This document shows, piece after piece, positions 24,841 to 37,093 of a DNA stretch of 64,000 nt. The translations under genes were made by a program, and so were the position numbers. The stretch covers positions 62,001 to 126,000 of the forward strand of contig NZ_LMRR01000044.1 in assembly GCF_001426085.1 (NCBI RefSeq), written 5' to 3'. This DNA comes from Rhodococcus sp. Leaf278 (lineage in GTDB: Bacteria; Actinomycetota; Actinomycetes; Mycobacteriales; Mycobacteriaceae). The notes beneath the pieces are model-generated. The model did not search any database and had not been told where the DNA came from. It saw nothing but the letters and a program-made list of their open reading frames with translations. Numbering within the stretch: position 1 is the stretch's first letter; each line of letters opens with the position of its first letter.

Positions 24841-24891
24841 GCGTGAATGGACCGCTGCATACGTCTCGGCGGTGCAGTGGTTCATTCACGC
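24841..24891 (+). terminator. Long stem-loop, probable terminator of the DUF2339 gene
   Basis: Arms 24841-24859 and 24873-24891 pair over 19 positions with a 13-nt loop. Two positions that do not match as DNA become G-U wobbles in plus-strand RNA but A-C mismatches in minus-strand RNA, so the structure is suited to the plus-strand transcript of the DUF2339 gene. No U-run follows. It sits between convergent genes. Confidence 0.65.
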
Positions 24892-24908
24892 GTTGTGGGG
24901 GAGGTGCG

Positions 24909-27062
24909 TCAGGAGTCCTCGGGCACCGTTTCACCGAGTCCGAGCTTGCGCTGCATTCGCTTCATTCCCGCCGGTGCCCACCAGCTGGCGTCCCCGAGCA
25001 GTTTCATCGTCGCAGGGACCAGGAACATGCGGATGACGGTCGCGTCGATGATCAGAGCGGCGATCATGCCGTAGGCGATGTACTTCATCATCACCAGATC
25101 CGAGAACGCGAACGCCCCCGTCACGACGATGAGGATCAAGGCTGCAGCAGTGATGATGCGTCCGGTGTGAGAACTGCCGATATGGATGGCTTCGCTTGTG
25201 CTGGAGCCTTTTTCCCGTGCCTCGACCATCCGGGAGAGTAGGAACACCTCGTAGTCGGTCGAGAGTCCGAAGACGATCGCCGCGATCAGCAACAGAATCA
25301 TCGCCATGATCGGTCCGGGTGTGAAATTCATCCACCCGGCTCCGTGGCCGTCGATGAATATCCACGTCAGTATGCCCATCGTGGACCCGAGTCCGAGTGT
25401 GGTCATCAGTACCGCCTTGATGGGCAGCACCAGCGATCCGAATGTCAGGAACATCAACACCGTGACGACGATGACGACCAGTACCGCCATCAGAGGTAGG
25501 CGGTCGACCATCGCATCGATCGAATCTCGTTCGATCGCAGGCGTTCCCGTCACCTGCAACGTGGTGCCGTCCGGAGTGTCGATGCTGCGGAGGAATTCGA
25601 TGGCGGGCGCGCTGTCGTTCCGATCGATCAACCCGGCCTTGAACACGATGACGCCGTTCTTGCTGGCACCGACGGGCGTGAATTGCTCGATCAGACCGGG
25701 GGCGTTGTTCGCCTGAGTGGTGATGGCTCCGAGTGCGGCACCCTGCGCGTTCTGAATGACCAGCTCGAGGGGCTCGGTGCGCTGGCCGGGGAACAACTCG
25801 TCGAATTGTTCCTGCGCCACTCGCGTCGGATTGTCCGGTGGCAGATAGGTTTCGTTGATTCCGCCGAACGCGAGATTGCCGATGGGCACCGTCAGGGCCA
25901 GCAGTCCGAGAACGATGGTGACGACCACCTTGATGGGATTGCGCATCACCCAGTGCGTGAGCCTGCCCCACCTGCCGTTCTCGATCTCCTCCGAGGACTT
26001 CGTCTTGCGCATGAACGCGAGGCCGAGGGCATCGATACGCGGGCCGAGAATCGACAGAATGGCCGGCAGGATGGTGATCGCGTTCAGTGCCGCGAGAGCG
26101 ACCGTCGCAATCGAACCCAGGGCGACCGACCGCAGGAATCCGTGCGGAAACAGGAGCAGGCCACCGAGGCACGCGACGATGATCGTCGCGGAGAACGCCA
26201 CCGTGCGGCCGGCCGTCATCACTGTTCGACGCACCGCATCGGGCGTCGATCTGCCGTCGCCCAGCTCCTCTCGGAAACGGGAGACGATGAACAGGCCGTA
26301 GTCGATCGCCAAGCCGAGCCCCACCAGCGACACCACCGGTGCGACGAAGGTGTTGACCTCGGTGACGTGGGTGAACAGCTTCACGACGCCGTTGGCCCCG
26401 ATGACCGTCAGCGCACCGACGATGAGGGGAAGCGCAGCAGCTACGACGCCGCCGAAGACGAAGAACAGCAGCACCGCGACGGCGGGGATGGCGAGGACCT
26501 CCATTCGATGGATGTCGTCGGTCATCGTCGACTGCAGGGAGGCCGCCACCGCCTGCTGCCCGGCGACCTGCACATCGATACCGTCGATGTAGAAGGCATT
26601 CCGGACGGCCTGGAAGTTCTCGGTCAGTTCGGTGTCGTTGCTCCCGACGATGGCGATGCTGGCGATCGCGTGCTGCTTGTCGGCGGTGCCGAGTGCCGCG
26701 AGCCTGGGTGCTTCCCTGGTTCCGAAATAGCTGCCGTTGATCTTCGCGATGCGGTCGGGGTGGTCGGCAACCAGTGAGTCGAGGTTCTGGACTATCGCCG
26801 CATCGAACGTCGGATCGTCGATGTCAGAGCCCTGGGGGGCGGTGTAGAGAACGACGACATCGCCCTCGGTGTCACGCCCGAACGTCTCGTTCGCAAGATT
26901 GCTGGCCGCGGCCGACTGCGACGTCGGATCGTCGAATCCGCTCTGGCTCAGATGCTCCGGTAGGTCCCAGCCGTACGCCGCCAAGATCGCGAGCCCGGCA
27001 ACCATGACCCCGAGAACGCTGTACCGAAGACGGTGGACGAAAATTCCCCATCGAACGAACAC
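24909..27062 (-). CDS. MMPL-family RND transporter, MmpL3-like paralogue without C-terminal tail
   Basis: 717 residues: two six-helix repeats with periplasmic porter loops, as in MmpL3. The proton-relay Asp-Tyr pairs are present in both halves: GLGLAIDYGLFIVSRF and FGLSTDYEVFLLSRM. Near-identical blocks are shared with the neighbouring mmpL3 gene throughout, so this is a tandem duplicate, but it ends about 20 residues after the shared LGLGET motif and lacks the long disordered tail. The GTG at 27062 is chosen: GGGAG precedes it and it aligns with the paralogue start (FVRWG/FARWG). The gap to the upstream gene is 134 bases. It probably exports a mycolic or trehalose lipid. Confidence 0.88.
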   Translation of the reverse strand: MFVRWGIFVHRLRYSVLGVMVAGLAILAAYGWDLPEHLSQSGFDDPTSQSAAASNLANETFGRDTEGDVVVLYTAPQGSDIDDPTFDAAIVQNLDSLVADHPDRIAKINGSYFGTREAPRLAALGTADKQHAIASIAIVGSNDTELTENFQAVRNAFYIDGIDVQVAGQQAVAASLQSTMTDDIHRMEVLAIPAVAVLLFFVFGGVVAAALPLIVGALTVIGANGVVKLFTHVTEVNTFVAPVVSLVGLGLAIDYGLFIVSRFREELGDGRSTPDAVRRTVMTAGRTVAFSATIIVACLGGLLLFPHGFLRSVALGSIATVALAALNAITILPAILSILGPRIDALGLAFMRKTKSSEEIENGRWGRLTHWVMRNPIKVVVTIVLGLLALTVPIGNLAFGGINETYLPPDNPTRVAQEQFDELFPGQRTEPLELVIQNAQGAALGAITTQANNAPGLIEQFTPVGASKNGVIVFKAGLIDRNDSAPAIEFLRSIDTPDGTTLQVTGTPAIERDSIDAMVDRLPLMAVLVVIVVTVLMFLTFGSLVLPIKAVLMTTLGLGSTMGILTWIFIDGHGAGWMNFTPGPIMAMILLLIAAIVFGLSTDYEVFLLSRMVEAREKGSSTSEAIHIGSSHTGRIITAAALILIVVTGAFAFSDLVMMKYIAYGMIAALIIDATVIRMFLVPATMKLLGDASWWAPAGMKRMQRKLGLGETVPEDS

Positions 27063-27196
27063 GTGTGTGTAACTCCCCCTCGGTGCACGCGGCGTCGTTG
27101 CCACGTGAGTGAACAACGACCCCCGCTACGGGCGAGAGTGTAGCTTGCGCAACGAGTTGGAGAGAGGGGTCTACTCGCCTGCGCGGCGGTGCAGCA

Positions 27197-30367
<3,171 letters not shown>

Positions 30368-31072
30368 TTAAGAAACTCCTTGGCGCCCGACGAGCAGGGC
30401 GGACAGCGGTCGGAAGGGCTGCAGCCACGCGCCCTCGTCGGGGAGGGAATCGAGACTCACCCGTGGCAGTGGCTCACGGAAGACGCCCGGAATATCCTCG
30501 AGATCGAGAAATTCCAGGATGTCCGACGTGACAGCCCAGCTTGCGTGCTCCCGGAAGCCCAGTACCTGGACCGGCACTCCGGTTGCTGCGATGGCCTCCA
30601 GTGGGCCCTTGAACGCTTGACCGTCGGCGGACGCGACCATGACTCCGGCGAGGCCGCCGTCACGGTTGCGAGAATCGATGTGGTCGAGCATGTCGGCGTC
30701 GACATCGCTGTCTTCGTCGACCTTGGGCTTGGCGAACACCGCGAACCCCACGTTACGCAATGCTTCGACCCAGGGTCGGACGACATCGGCGCTACCGGGA
30801 GCAATATTGGTGAATACCGTCGCCTCGGGTTCGAGAGTCGCGGTGCCTGAGGTGGAGAGTTCCGCGGTGCGGCTGAGCAGCCAACGGCCCAGCGCATCGA
30901 ACCGTGGACGGTAGGCGGCGGTGGGTCTGCCACCCAGAATTGCACCGAGTCCCATGTCCAGGTTGGGCGCGTCCCAGACCAGCAGGACTCGCTTGCTGTG
31001 GCGCGATTCACCGATTGCGCCGAGTTCTGAGGGGTTGACCACGGTGTCGCGCATGTCCGTACTGACGCTCAT
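30368..31072 (-). CDS. NYN-domain (PIN-like RNase fold) protein, Rv0207c-like
   Basis: 234 residues. The NYN signature is seen in VLLVWDAPNLDMGLGAILGG, with acidic residues for a PIN-like active site (WDAPN, later DVDADMLDH and VMVASADGQAFK). Proteins of this type are putative RNA-processing nucleases; M. tuberculosis Rv0207c occupies the same place between mmpL3 and trmB. The ATG at 31072 is chosen with GGGGAAAGAAG before it, and it overlaps the trmB stop as ATGA. The mmpL3 start follows its stop directly. Its role beside a lipid exporter is unknown. Confidence 0.82.
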   Translation of the reverse strand: MSVSTDMRDTVVNPSELGAIGESRHSKRVLLVWDAPNLDMGLGAILGGRPTAAYRPRFDALGRWLLSRTAELSTSGTATLEPEATVFTNIAPGSADVVRPWVEALRNVGFAVFAKPKVDEDSDVDADMLDHIDSRNRDGGLAGVMVASADGQAFKGPLEAIAATGVPVQVLGFREHASWAVTSDILEFLDLEDIPGVFREPLPRVSLDSLPDEGAWLQPFRPLSALLVGRQGVS

Positions 31073-31827
31073 GCTGTCTTCTTTCCCCAGATCAATTCCG
31101 TCACCGAACTGCCGACCAGCTGTGCCTTGCCCTCGAACTTGGTCACCGGCCGCTCGTGCGTCATGGGCGATTCCCAATCGAGAACGGTCAAACCGGGTTC
31201 GGCGTTCCCGGCCTCGGCAATCCACTCAGCGTATTCGGCATGGTCGGTGGCCACGTGCAGAACGCCGCCCGGCTTCAGTCGATCCGCGATCATTGCGAAG
31301 GTCGGCCCCTGCAGCAGTCGACGCTTGTGGTGGCGAACCTTGGGCCAGGGATCGGGAAAGAAGACCCGGACTCCGGTCAACGACTCCGACGAGAGCATGT
31401 TCTCGAGCACGTCCATCGCGTCACCGCGAAGCAGCCGAATGTTCTCGATGCCTTCTCGTTCGATTTGTTGCAGCGTCTGTGCCAGGCCGGGGCGGTAGAC
31501 CTCGACGGCCATGAGGTTGACGTGCGGCTCGGCCGAGGCCATCGCCGTGGTGGCCGTGCCGGTACCCGACCCGATTTCGAGAATTGCCGGTCCGCTGCGG
31601 CCGAACCAGGCGTCGATGTCGATCTGCTCGTCGGCGACATCGCGGCCGATGCGCGGCCACAGGCTGTCCCAGGTGGTCTGCTGAGCCTCGGTCAGCGCTC
31701 CACGCCGAGAGCGGAAGCTCGTCACTCGTGGGTACAGCCGCGAGCCCCGTTCGTGGGTCCGCGCTGCGTTCTCCTCGGTGTCGACAGAGGTGTCCTGAGA
31801 CTCGTTCACGGGTCCATTGTCGCGCAT
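31069..31827 (-). CDS. trmB: tRNA (guanine-N7-)-methyltransferase TrmB
   Basis: 252 residues. The SAM-binding ILEIGSGTGTATTAMA motif, VFFPDPWPKVRHHKRRLLQ and the ATDHAEYAEWI segment are diagnostic of TrmB, which makes m7G46 in tRNA. The start is uncertain: ATG at 31827 is given; GTGs at 31809 and 31845 are in frame, and none has a strong ribosome-binding site. First gene of the trmB-NYN-mmpL3 operon, translationally coupled to the NYN gene. It is divergent from the GTPase pair. Confidence 0.93.
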   Translation of the reverse strand: MRDNGPVNESQDTSVDTEENAARTHERGSRLYPRVTSFRSRRGALTEAQQTTWDSLWPRIGRDVADEQIDIDAWFGRSGPAILEIGSGTGTATTAMASAEPHVNLMAVEVYRPGLAQTLQQIEREGIENIRLLRGDAMDVLENMLSSESLTGVRVFFPDPWPKVRHHKRRLLQGPTFAMIADRLKPGGVLHVATDHAEYAEWIAEAGNAEPGLTVLDWESPMTHERPVTKFEGKAQLVGSSVTELIWGKKTA

Positions 31828-32035
31828 CGACGGGCCGTGTGACACGTGGGTCTCGAGTTGAAGTTGAGACTTGGCGTCCTACCGCTGATCAGGGGCAAGA
31901 AGTTCGCGACTAATTACATCGGTGCAATTCTCCGGGGCGGGTCGTACGGCTCACCGATGTGCCAGAATCGGTGCCGCAGCAGGGGGCTGTACGCCGCGTC
32001 AGGGGCAGACGGCGGTCGTTCTGGGGGGATCGAAC

Positions 32036-33085
32036 ATGGGCGTGGCGAGTTTCGGCCGACTGCGTGACCGCACCGCGGCGAGCTCGTGCGGGGTACCGGT
32101 GAGCGATGACGCCCGCAAGGCCGTCGACACCGCGCTGCAGGATCGCCTGCGGCCGGTGATCGTGCGCGTGACGGGTCGAACCGGAGTGGGCAAATCCGCA
32201 ATTGTCGCGATCGTCGAGTCGACGCGCCTCGACGCGGACGGCCTCGAGGTGCGGGTGCGCGAAGACAGCGGCGTCGACGGCACGGATTTCGACGTGCTCG
32301 TCTATGTGATCGCAGGCGCGGTGTCGCCGGTCGACACAGAGTTCTTGGCTTCTGATCCCGGCGGGATGCCGAACGGAACCGTCGTGGTGCTCACCAAGGC
32401 GGACACCCTCGACGATCCAGCGGCATCCGCAGCGGCGGCCTCCCGACAGCTCGTGCGGACGGTACTGCCGGTGATGGGTGCGACCGCAGCGGGATTGCGT
32501 GGCACTGGGCCGTCCGGGGCCTCGCTCGTCATGCCCGACGCTCGCGCCGTCGCTGCGAGCGACGTCGGCCCGGCAGACCTGTTGACCGTGGACCGCTTTC
32601 TCGCGGCCGACATCGCCGTCTCGACGCGTCGCCGGGAGGCTCTGATCGAGTGCATCGAACTGCGCGGCGTGGCTCTGCTGATCGACGTGCTGCGGCAGCG
32701 AACCGCTCTGTCCGACGGTGATGCGCTGCGTGCGCTGGCCGAGGTCACCGGTGTCGACGAGGTGACGGCCTCGGTGTCGACGGCGGTGTCGACGGCCGCG
32801 GCGGGCCGCGACGCAGACCTGCACCGGAGCCTGCAGCAGATCTGTGCGCGGTATCGGCAGGTGCGCGGGGCCGTCGAGTCGTACCTCGCCTCGGATGAAG
32901 CCGTGGCTGCGGATATGCGTTGCGCTGCAATGCATTTGGGGGTGCCGATCGAGACCGGTTCGGAGCAGGCCGTAGTGGAGCAGGCAGCCCTGTGGAAGCA
33001 GCGCGCGGCTGCGGCCGAGGAGTCGGAAGTGCGTCGGTCGGCACTCGCGTTGTGTCGGGGCTACGTGCGGATGCTGCACAAGTGA
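32036..33085 (+). CDS. P-loop GTPase-like protein, first of a pair (Rv0209-like)
   Basis: 349 residues, no membrane helix. A Walker A motif, GRTGVGKS, is at residues 47-54 and a VLTKAD motif (NKxD-like base specificity) about 65 residues later. No clear DxxG (G3) is seen, so the GTPase core is compact and perhaps degenerate. The C-terminal 200 residues are helical. The position between trmB/mmpL3 and pckA equals M. tuberculosis Rv0209. The ATG at 32036 follows a G-rich site; it overlaps the next GTPase gene by one base (TGATG), so the pair is co-translated. Function unknown; dynamin- or IniA-like partner of an envelope system is a hypothesis. Confidence 0.75.
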   Translation: MGVASFGRLRDRTAASSCGVPVSDDARKAVDTALQDRLRPVIVRVTGRTGVGKSAIVAIVESTRLDADGLEVRVREDSGVDGTDFDVLVYVIAGAVSPVDTEFLASDPGGMPNGTVVVLTKADTLDDPAASAAAASRQLVRTVLPVMGATAAGLRGTGPSGASLVMPDARAVAASDVGPADLLTVDRFLAADIAVSTRRREALIECIELRGVALLIDVLRQRTALSDGDALRALAEVTGVDEVTASVSTAVSTAAAGRDADLHRSLQQICARYRQVRGAVESYLASDEAVAADMRCAAMHLGVPIETGSEQAVVEQAALWKQRAAAAEESEVRRSALALCRGYVRMLHK

Positions 33086-34560
33086 TGCCACTGTCCGAGG
33101 ACATGAAAAGCGTTCTCCGGCGCTGGAACTCGGATGCCCTCGACCGGATCGCACAGGCGCGCGAGAGCCGACCCGCCGGGGTGCACCTCACCGGCACGGC
33201 CGGATCGGGCAAGTCGGAGCTGCGGCGTGAGCTGTCGCGGCTCGGTGGCATTGAATTCTCGGATTCGGTGGCCGACGCAGCCGTCGTGGTGATCGTCGTC
33301 GACGCGTCGGCTCCGGTCGGTCGCTTCGAAATCGAGCGCTGGCGAGGGGCACTCGAATCCACGCCGGTGGTGTTCGTGGTGAACAAGATCGACGTGCACA
33401 GGCATTGGCGCGAGGTGGTGATAGCCGACAGTGACCTGGTTGCCGAGCGCGTTCCGCGAGCGGTGGAGTGCACGTTTCACCCGATCTCGGTCCGGCTGGC
33501 GCGGGTGGGGAGGGACACCGGCGACGCGGCACTGTGTGTCGAATCGGGCCTCGGGGCGGTGACGGACCGGCTCGGCGTGCTGCTGCTGGACGCCACGGCA
33601 CTCGGGGCGCGGCGCAAATACGCTGCGGCGGTGCATGACTGCGCTGCCGGGGCCAGAGCGTCGATCGTGGCGAGAGCTCGCGACGTGACCGGGGGAAGCG
33701 ATTCCGTCCCTCTTCGAGCGCGACGCGCCGCGCTGATCGGCGAACGAGAGAACCTCGGTGGTGATCGACGTGCGCTGTTGCACAATCGGATTCAGCGGGT
33801 CCGGGTGGAGTTGCTCCATGCCGCCGCCGAGGACCTTCGCGAACTGGGCGTCGAGGTGAGGCGGTCGATCGACGGGGCCCGACGGGCCGAGCTGAATCAC
33901 CTGCCCGCGCACGTCGCCGAGTCGGCGCGAGGTGCGCAGAGTCGAGCCGACGCCGCGCTGACCGCGGGACTGCGAGCGGTGGAGTCCGACCTGGGGCTCG
34001 TCCCGACGGTGGCTCAGGCGAGCGCCGAGGACGCATCGCTCGACATCGGGGCACCGTCTCGGCGTCGCGGTATCGAGGACGCCATCATGATCGTGGTCGG
34101 GGCATCGGCGGGTGTCGGCCTCGGACGCCTGATCGTCTCTCCGATGGCGCTGGTGCAGGCGTGGGCAGTGGCCAACACCGTGATCACCCTTGTTCTGGGC
34201 GGAGCGCTCGCATGGTGGTTGACGCGGTCGAGAGCGTTGGTGTCGGATCGGGCACACCTGCGGAGCTGGACGCAGGAATGCCTGGCCCGGGTGAAATCCG
34301 TGGTGGAGCAGCGGCTGCTCTCGCGCATTCTCGAAGCCGAGTCCGCTCTCGCGGCCGCCGTCGCGGTCGCGGACCGGGAGGCTGCGGCCCGCATCGACGG
34401 AGATATCGCCGAGGTGGATGCCGAACTGCGCAGGCTCGCCGACCACCGGTCGGCGTTGCTGTCGGCGTGCGATCGCGATCTCTCTGCACTCGAACGGGGG
34501 CTGGAGCGATTCCGCGGCCCGGTGGAACCGATCGTTGCGTCCGTGCGTCGGAGTCAGTAG
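33085..34560 (+). CDS. Membrane-associated P-loop GTPase-like protein, second of a pair (Rv0210-like)
   Basis: 491 residues, close to the length I recall for Rv0210. Walker A GTAGSGKS is at residues 37-44, and VVNKID supplies the base-specificity motif. Only some 20 residues separate the P-loop from the next hydrophobic strand (VVVIVVD), so the switch regions are shortened. A long Arg/Glu-rich helical region follows. Two membrane helices stand as a hairpin around residues 340-385 (MIVVGASAGVGLGRLI and VITLVLGGALAWWL), followed by a coiled-coil-like C-terminus. The shape (GTPase, helical stalk, membrane paddle) recalls bacterial dynamin-like proteins. Coupled to the preceding GTPase gene. Confidence 0.75.
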   Translation: MPLSEDMKSVLRRWNSDALDRIAQARESRPAGVHLTGTAGSGKSELRRELSRLGGIEFSDSVADAAVVVIVVDASAPVGRFEIERWRGALESTPVVFVVNKIDVHRHWREVVIADSDLVAERVPRAVECTFHPISVRLARVGRDTGDAALCVESGLGAVTDRLGVLLLDATALGARRKYAAAVHDCAAGARASIVARARDVTGGSDSVPLRARRAALIGERENLGGDRRALLHNRIQRVRVELLHAAAEDLRELGVEVRRSIDGARRAELNHLPAHVAESARGAQSRADAALTAGLRAVESDLGLVPTVAQASAEDASLDIGAPSRRRGIEDAIMIVVGASAGVGLGRLIVSPMALVQAWAVANTVITLVLGGALAWWLTRSRALVSDRAHLRSWTQECLARVKSVVEQRLLSRILEAESALAAAVAVADREAAARIDGDIAEVDAELRRLADHRSALLSACDRDLSALERGLERFRGPVEPIVASVRRSQ

Positions 34561-34594
34561 GTGCAGTGTCGGTCGAACCAGGTGAGGGGTGTCG

Positions 34595-34897
34595 ATGATC
34601 GCGGTGGATGGCTTCGCGGCGGAAGTAGTTCCCACGGATGACGTGGCGCAACACGAGTTCGATGCGGACGCGCCCGTCGTCGCGGCTGACCTCTTGGATC
34701 TCGACGGCGACGGTCACTACGAGACCACCGTGCGGCATACCGATGCCGGGATCACGGTGGCGACCGACGTCGACGGGGACGGTGTGACAGACAAGTTCAC
34801 CGCCTTCGGACGTGACGGCCACTACCGAAGCTGGGAGATTTTTCGCGAAGCGAACGGTATTGGTCGGGGCGAAATGTCCGAATCAGGAGAGCTGTAG
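34595..34897 (+). CDS. Small Asp-rich protein with two calcium-loop-like repeats
   Basis: 100 residues, acidic, without signal peptide or membrane segment. Two loops, DLDGDGHYETT and DVDGDGVTDKF, resemble the D-x-D-x-D-G calcium-binding loops of EF-hand, dockerin or FG-GAP/VCBS proteins. The rest is not assigned. The ATG at 34595 lies 5 bases after GAGGGG; an in-frame GTG at 34589 is possible. It sits 34 bases after the second GTPase gene and may be its operon partner. No function is known to me. Confidence 0.6.
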   Translation: MIAVDGFAAEVVPTDDVAQHEFDADAPVVAADLLDLDGDGHYETTVRHTDAGITVATDVDGDGVTDKFTAFGRDGHYRSWEIFREANGIGRGEMSESGEL

Positions 34898-35206
34898 CGA
34901 GAAAGCGGGGACGCGGTATCGCCCCTGCTCGAGGGCTTCTTGCGCAGATCTTTCCCAATCTGAATCGGTCTTGTGACCAATCGGACAACACCCTGTTTCT
35001 GGATTCGCGTCGCTCGGCGTTAACCTGATGAACAGGACATCCGGCGCTCGGTCCTCGGCTTGCCGTACCCAGTAACATGGTGTACTGCAGCTCGAACGGT
35101 CGAGCAGCGCCCCGCCGAGAGGGGAAAACCGAGATCTACTCGTGCGTGCTTGCCCACAGCGATCGTGCGAATTCTTCCCGGTTCCGGCTAACCCCAGGAG
35201 AGTTAG
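34898..35206 (+). promoter_or_regulatory. pckA upstream region with possible structured leader
   Basis: The 309-base gap holds no gene. Two TANNNT-type -10 candidates are seen (TAACCT at 35021-35026 and TAACAT at 35073-35078), neither with a convincing -35. The following leader contains two small dyads (CTCGA/TCGAG at about 35091-35105 and GCCCC/GGGG at about 35108-35124). TGTGACCAATCGGACA near 34976 is a half match to a Crp/GlxR site (TGTGA only). GGAGAG precedes the ATG. Confidence 0.35.
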
Positions 35207-37036
35207 ATGACCTCAGCGACCATTCCCGGTTTGAGCGGCACCGACAGCGTGCCGACTCGACACAAAGAACTGCTTGCCTGGGTTGCTCAGGTAGCCGAAC
35301 TGACCGAACCGGACTCCGTGGTGTTCGCTGACGGATCCGACGCCGAATGGGAGCGCCTGACCGACAAGCTGGTCGAGGCAGGCACCTTCACTCGTCTCAA
35401 CGACGAGAAGAAGCCCAACTCGTTCCTCGGCAACTCCGATCCGTCGGACGTCGCCCGTGTCGAATCGCGCACGTACATCTGTTCCAAGGAAGAGATCGAC
35501 GCCGGTCCCACCAACAACTGGATGGACCCGTCCGAGATGCGGACGCTGATGACCGATCTCTACCGCGGTTGCATGCGCGGACGCACCATGTACGTCGTTC
35601 CCTTCTGCATGGGCCCGCTCGACGCTGCGGATCCGAAGCTGGGCGTCGAGCTCACCGATTCCGAGTACGTCGTCATCTCCATGCGCGTGATGACCCGCAT
35701 GGGCCAGGCTGCGTTGGACAAGATCGGCGAGGACGGGTTCTACGTCAAGGCGCTGCACTCGCTCGGCGCACCGCTCGCCGAAGGCCAGGCCGACGTGCCG
35801 TGGCCGTGCAACGACACCAAATACATCACGCACTTCCCCGAGGATCGCGAGATCTGGAGCTACGGATCCGGCTACGGCGGCAACGCTCTGCTGGGCAAGA
35901 AGTGCTACTCGCTGCGCATCGCCTCGGCGATGGCCCACGACGAGGGCTGGCTCGCCGAGCACATGCTGATCCTCAAGCTGATCTCGCCCGAGGACAAGGC
36001 CTACTACATTGCGGCGGCCTTCCCGTCCGCATGTGGCAAGACCAACCTCGCGATGATTCAGCCGACCATTCCGGGCTGGCGCGCAGAGACCATCGGCGAC
36101 GACATCGCGTGGATGCGATTCGGTGAGGACGGTCGTCTCTACGCCGTCAACCCCGAGTTCGGTTTCTTCGGTGTCGCGCCCGGCACCAACTGGGACTCGA
36201 ACCCGAATGCGATGAAGACCATCGATCAGGGCAACTCCGTCTTCACCAACGTCGGCATGACCGACGACGGAGACGTGTGGTGGGAGGGCCTCGAAGGCAA
36301 GCCCGATCACCTGATCGACTGGAAGGGCAACGACTGGACCCCCGAGTCCGGAACCGATGCCGCACATCCCAATTCGCGTTACTGCGTACCGATGGCGCAG
36401 TGCCCGTCCATGGCTCCGGAGTGGGACGACCCCAAGGGTGTGCCGATTTCGGCGATTCTCTTCGGTGGACGTCGCAAGACCACCGTTCCGCTGGTGACCG
36501 AGGCTCGCGATTGGCAGCACGGAGTGTTCATGGGAGCCACCGTCGGCTCCGAGCAGACCGCCGCCGCCGAGGGCACCGTCGGCACCGTCCGACGCGACCC
36601 GATGGCAATGTTGCCGTTCCTCGGTTACAACGTGGGCGATTACTTCCAGCACTGGATCGACCTCGGCAAGAACGCCGACGAGTCCAAGCTGCCGAAGGTG
36701 TTCTACGTCAACTGGTTCCGCCGCGGCGACGACAAGCGCTTCCTGTGGCCCGGATTCGGTGAGAACTCGCGTGTGCTCAAGTGGATCGTCGAGCGCATCG
36801 AGCACAAGGCAGCGGGCGTCGAAACACCGATCGGCGTGGTCCCCACCGCCGAGGCACTCGACATCGACGGTCTCGACACCACCGTCGACGACGTGGCCGA
36901 GGCACTCGCGGTGAACACCGAGGAGTGGAAGGCCGAGATCCCGCTGATCCAGGAGTGGTTCGACTTCGTCGGCGAGAAGCTGCCCACCGGAATTCAGGAC
37001 GAATTCGACGCCCTGAAGCAGCGTTTGGGCGCGTAG
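35207..37036 (+). CDS. pckA: Phosphoenolpyruvate carboxykinase (GTP)
   Basis: 609 residues, the normal length for GTP-dependent enzymes. The nucleotide loop AFPSACGKTNLAM places the reactive Cys at 276; other marks are NNWMDP and GSGYGGNALLGKKCYSLR (substrate binding) and the mobile C-terminal WFRR segment. It converts oxaloacetate and GTP to PEP, CO2 and GDP: gluconeogenesis, or anaplerosis in reverse. Start: ATG at 35207 with AGGAGAG upstream. Synteny with M. tuberculosis Rv0211 after the GTPase pair supports the assignment. A strong hairpin follows the stop. Confidence 0.97.
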   Translation: MTSATIPGLSGTDSVPTRHKELLAWVAQVAELTEPDSVVFADGSDAEWERLTDKLVEAGTFTRLNDEKKPNSFLGNSDPSDVARVESRTYICSKEEIDAGPTNNWMDPSEMRTLMTDLYRGCMRGRTMYVVPFCMGPLDAADPKLGVELTDSEYVVISMRVMTRMGQAALDKIGEDGFYVKALHSLGAPLAEGQADVPWPCNDTKYITHFPEDREIWSYGSGYGGNALLGKKCYSLRIASAMAHDEGWLAEHMLILKLISPEDKAYYIAAAFPSACGKTNLAMIQPTIPGWRAETIGDDIAWMRFGEDGRLYAVNPEFGFFGVAPGTNWDSNPNAMKTIDQGNSVFTNVGMTDDGDVWWEGLEGKPDHLIDWKGNDWTPESGTDAAHPNSRYCVPMAQCPSMAPEWDDPKGVPISAILFGGRRKTTVPLVTEARDWQHGVFMGATVGSEQTAAAEGTVGTVRRDPMAMLPFLGYNVGDYFQHWIDLGKNADESKLPKVFYVNWFRRGDDKRFLWPGFGENSRVLKWIVERIEHKAAGVETPIGVVPTAEALDIDGLDTTVDDVAEALAVNTEEWKAEIPLIQEWFDFVGEKLPTGIQDEFDALKQRLGA

Positions 37037-37047
37037 TATTCACGACA

Positions 37048-37083
37048 CGGAACGGGGCTCACCGAGGGGTGGGCCCCGTTCTG
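37048..37083. terminator. Bidirectional hairpin between pckA and the ROK gene
   Basis: GAACGGGGC (37050-37058) and GCCCCGTTC (37073-37081) form a 9-bp perfect GC-rich stem with a 14-nt loop, 14 bases after the pckA stop and 13 before the stop of the convergent ROK gene. No U-run follows, usual for actinobacterial terminators. Confidence 0.75.
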
Positions 37084-37093
37084 GCTGTGTGGG

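Noticed and set aside
34970..34995. Crp/GlxR site upstream of pckA (TGTGACCAATCGGACA)
   Set aside because: Only the left TGTGA half matches; the right half (GGACA) does not fit TCACA well enough to call.
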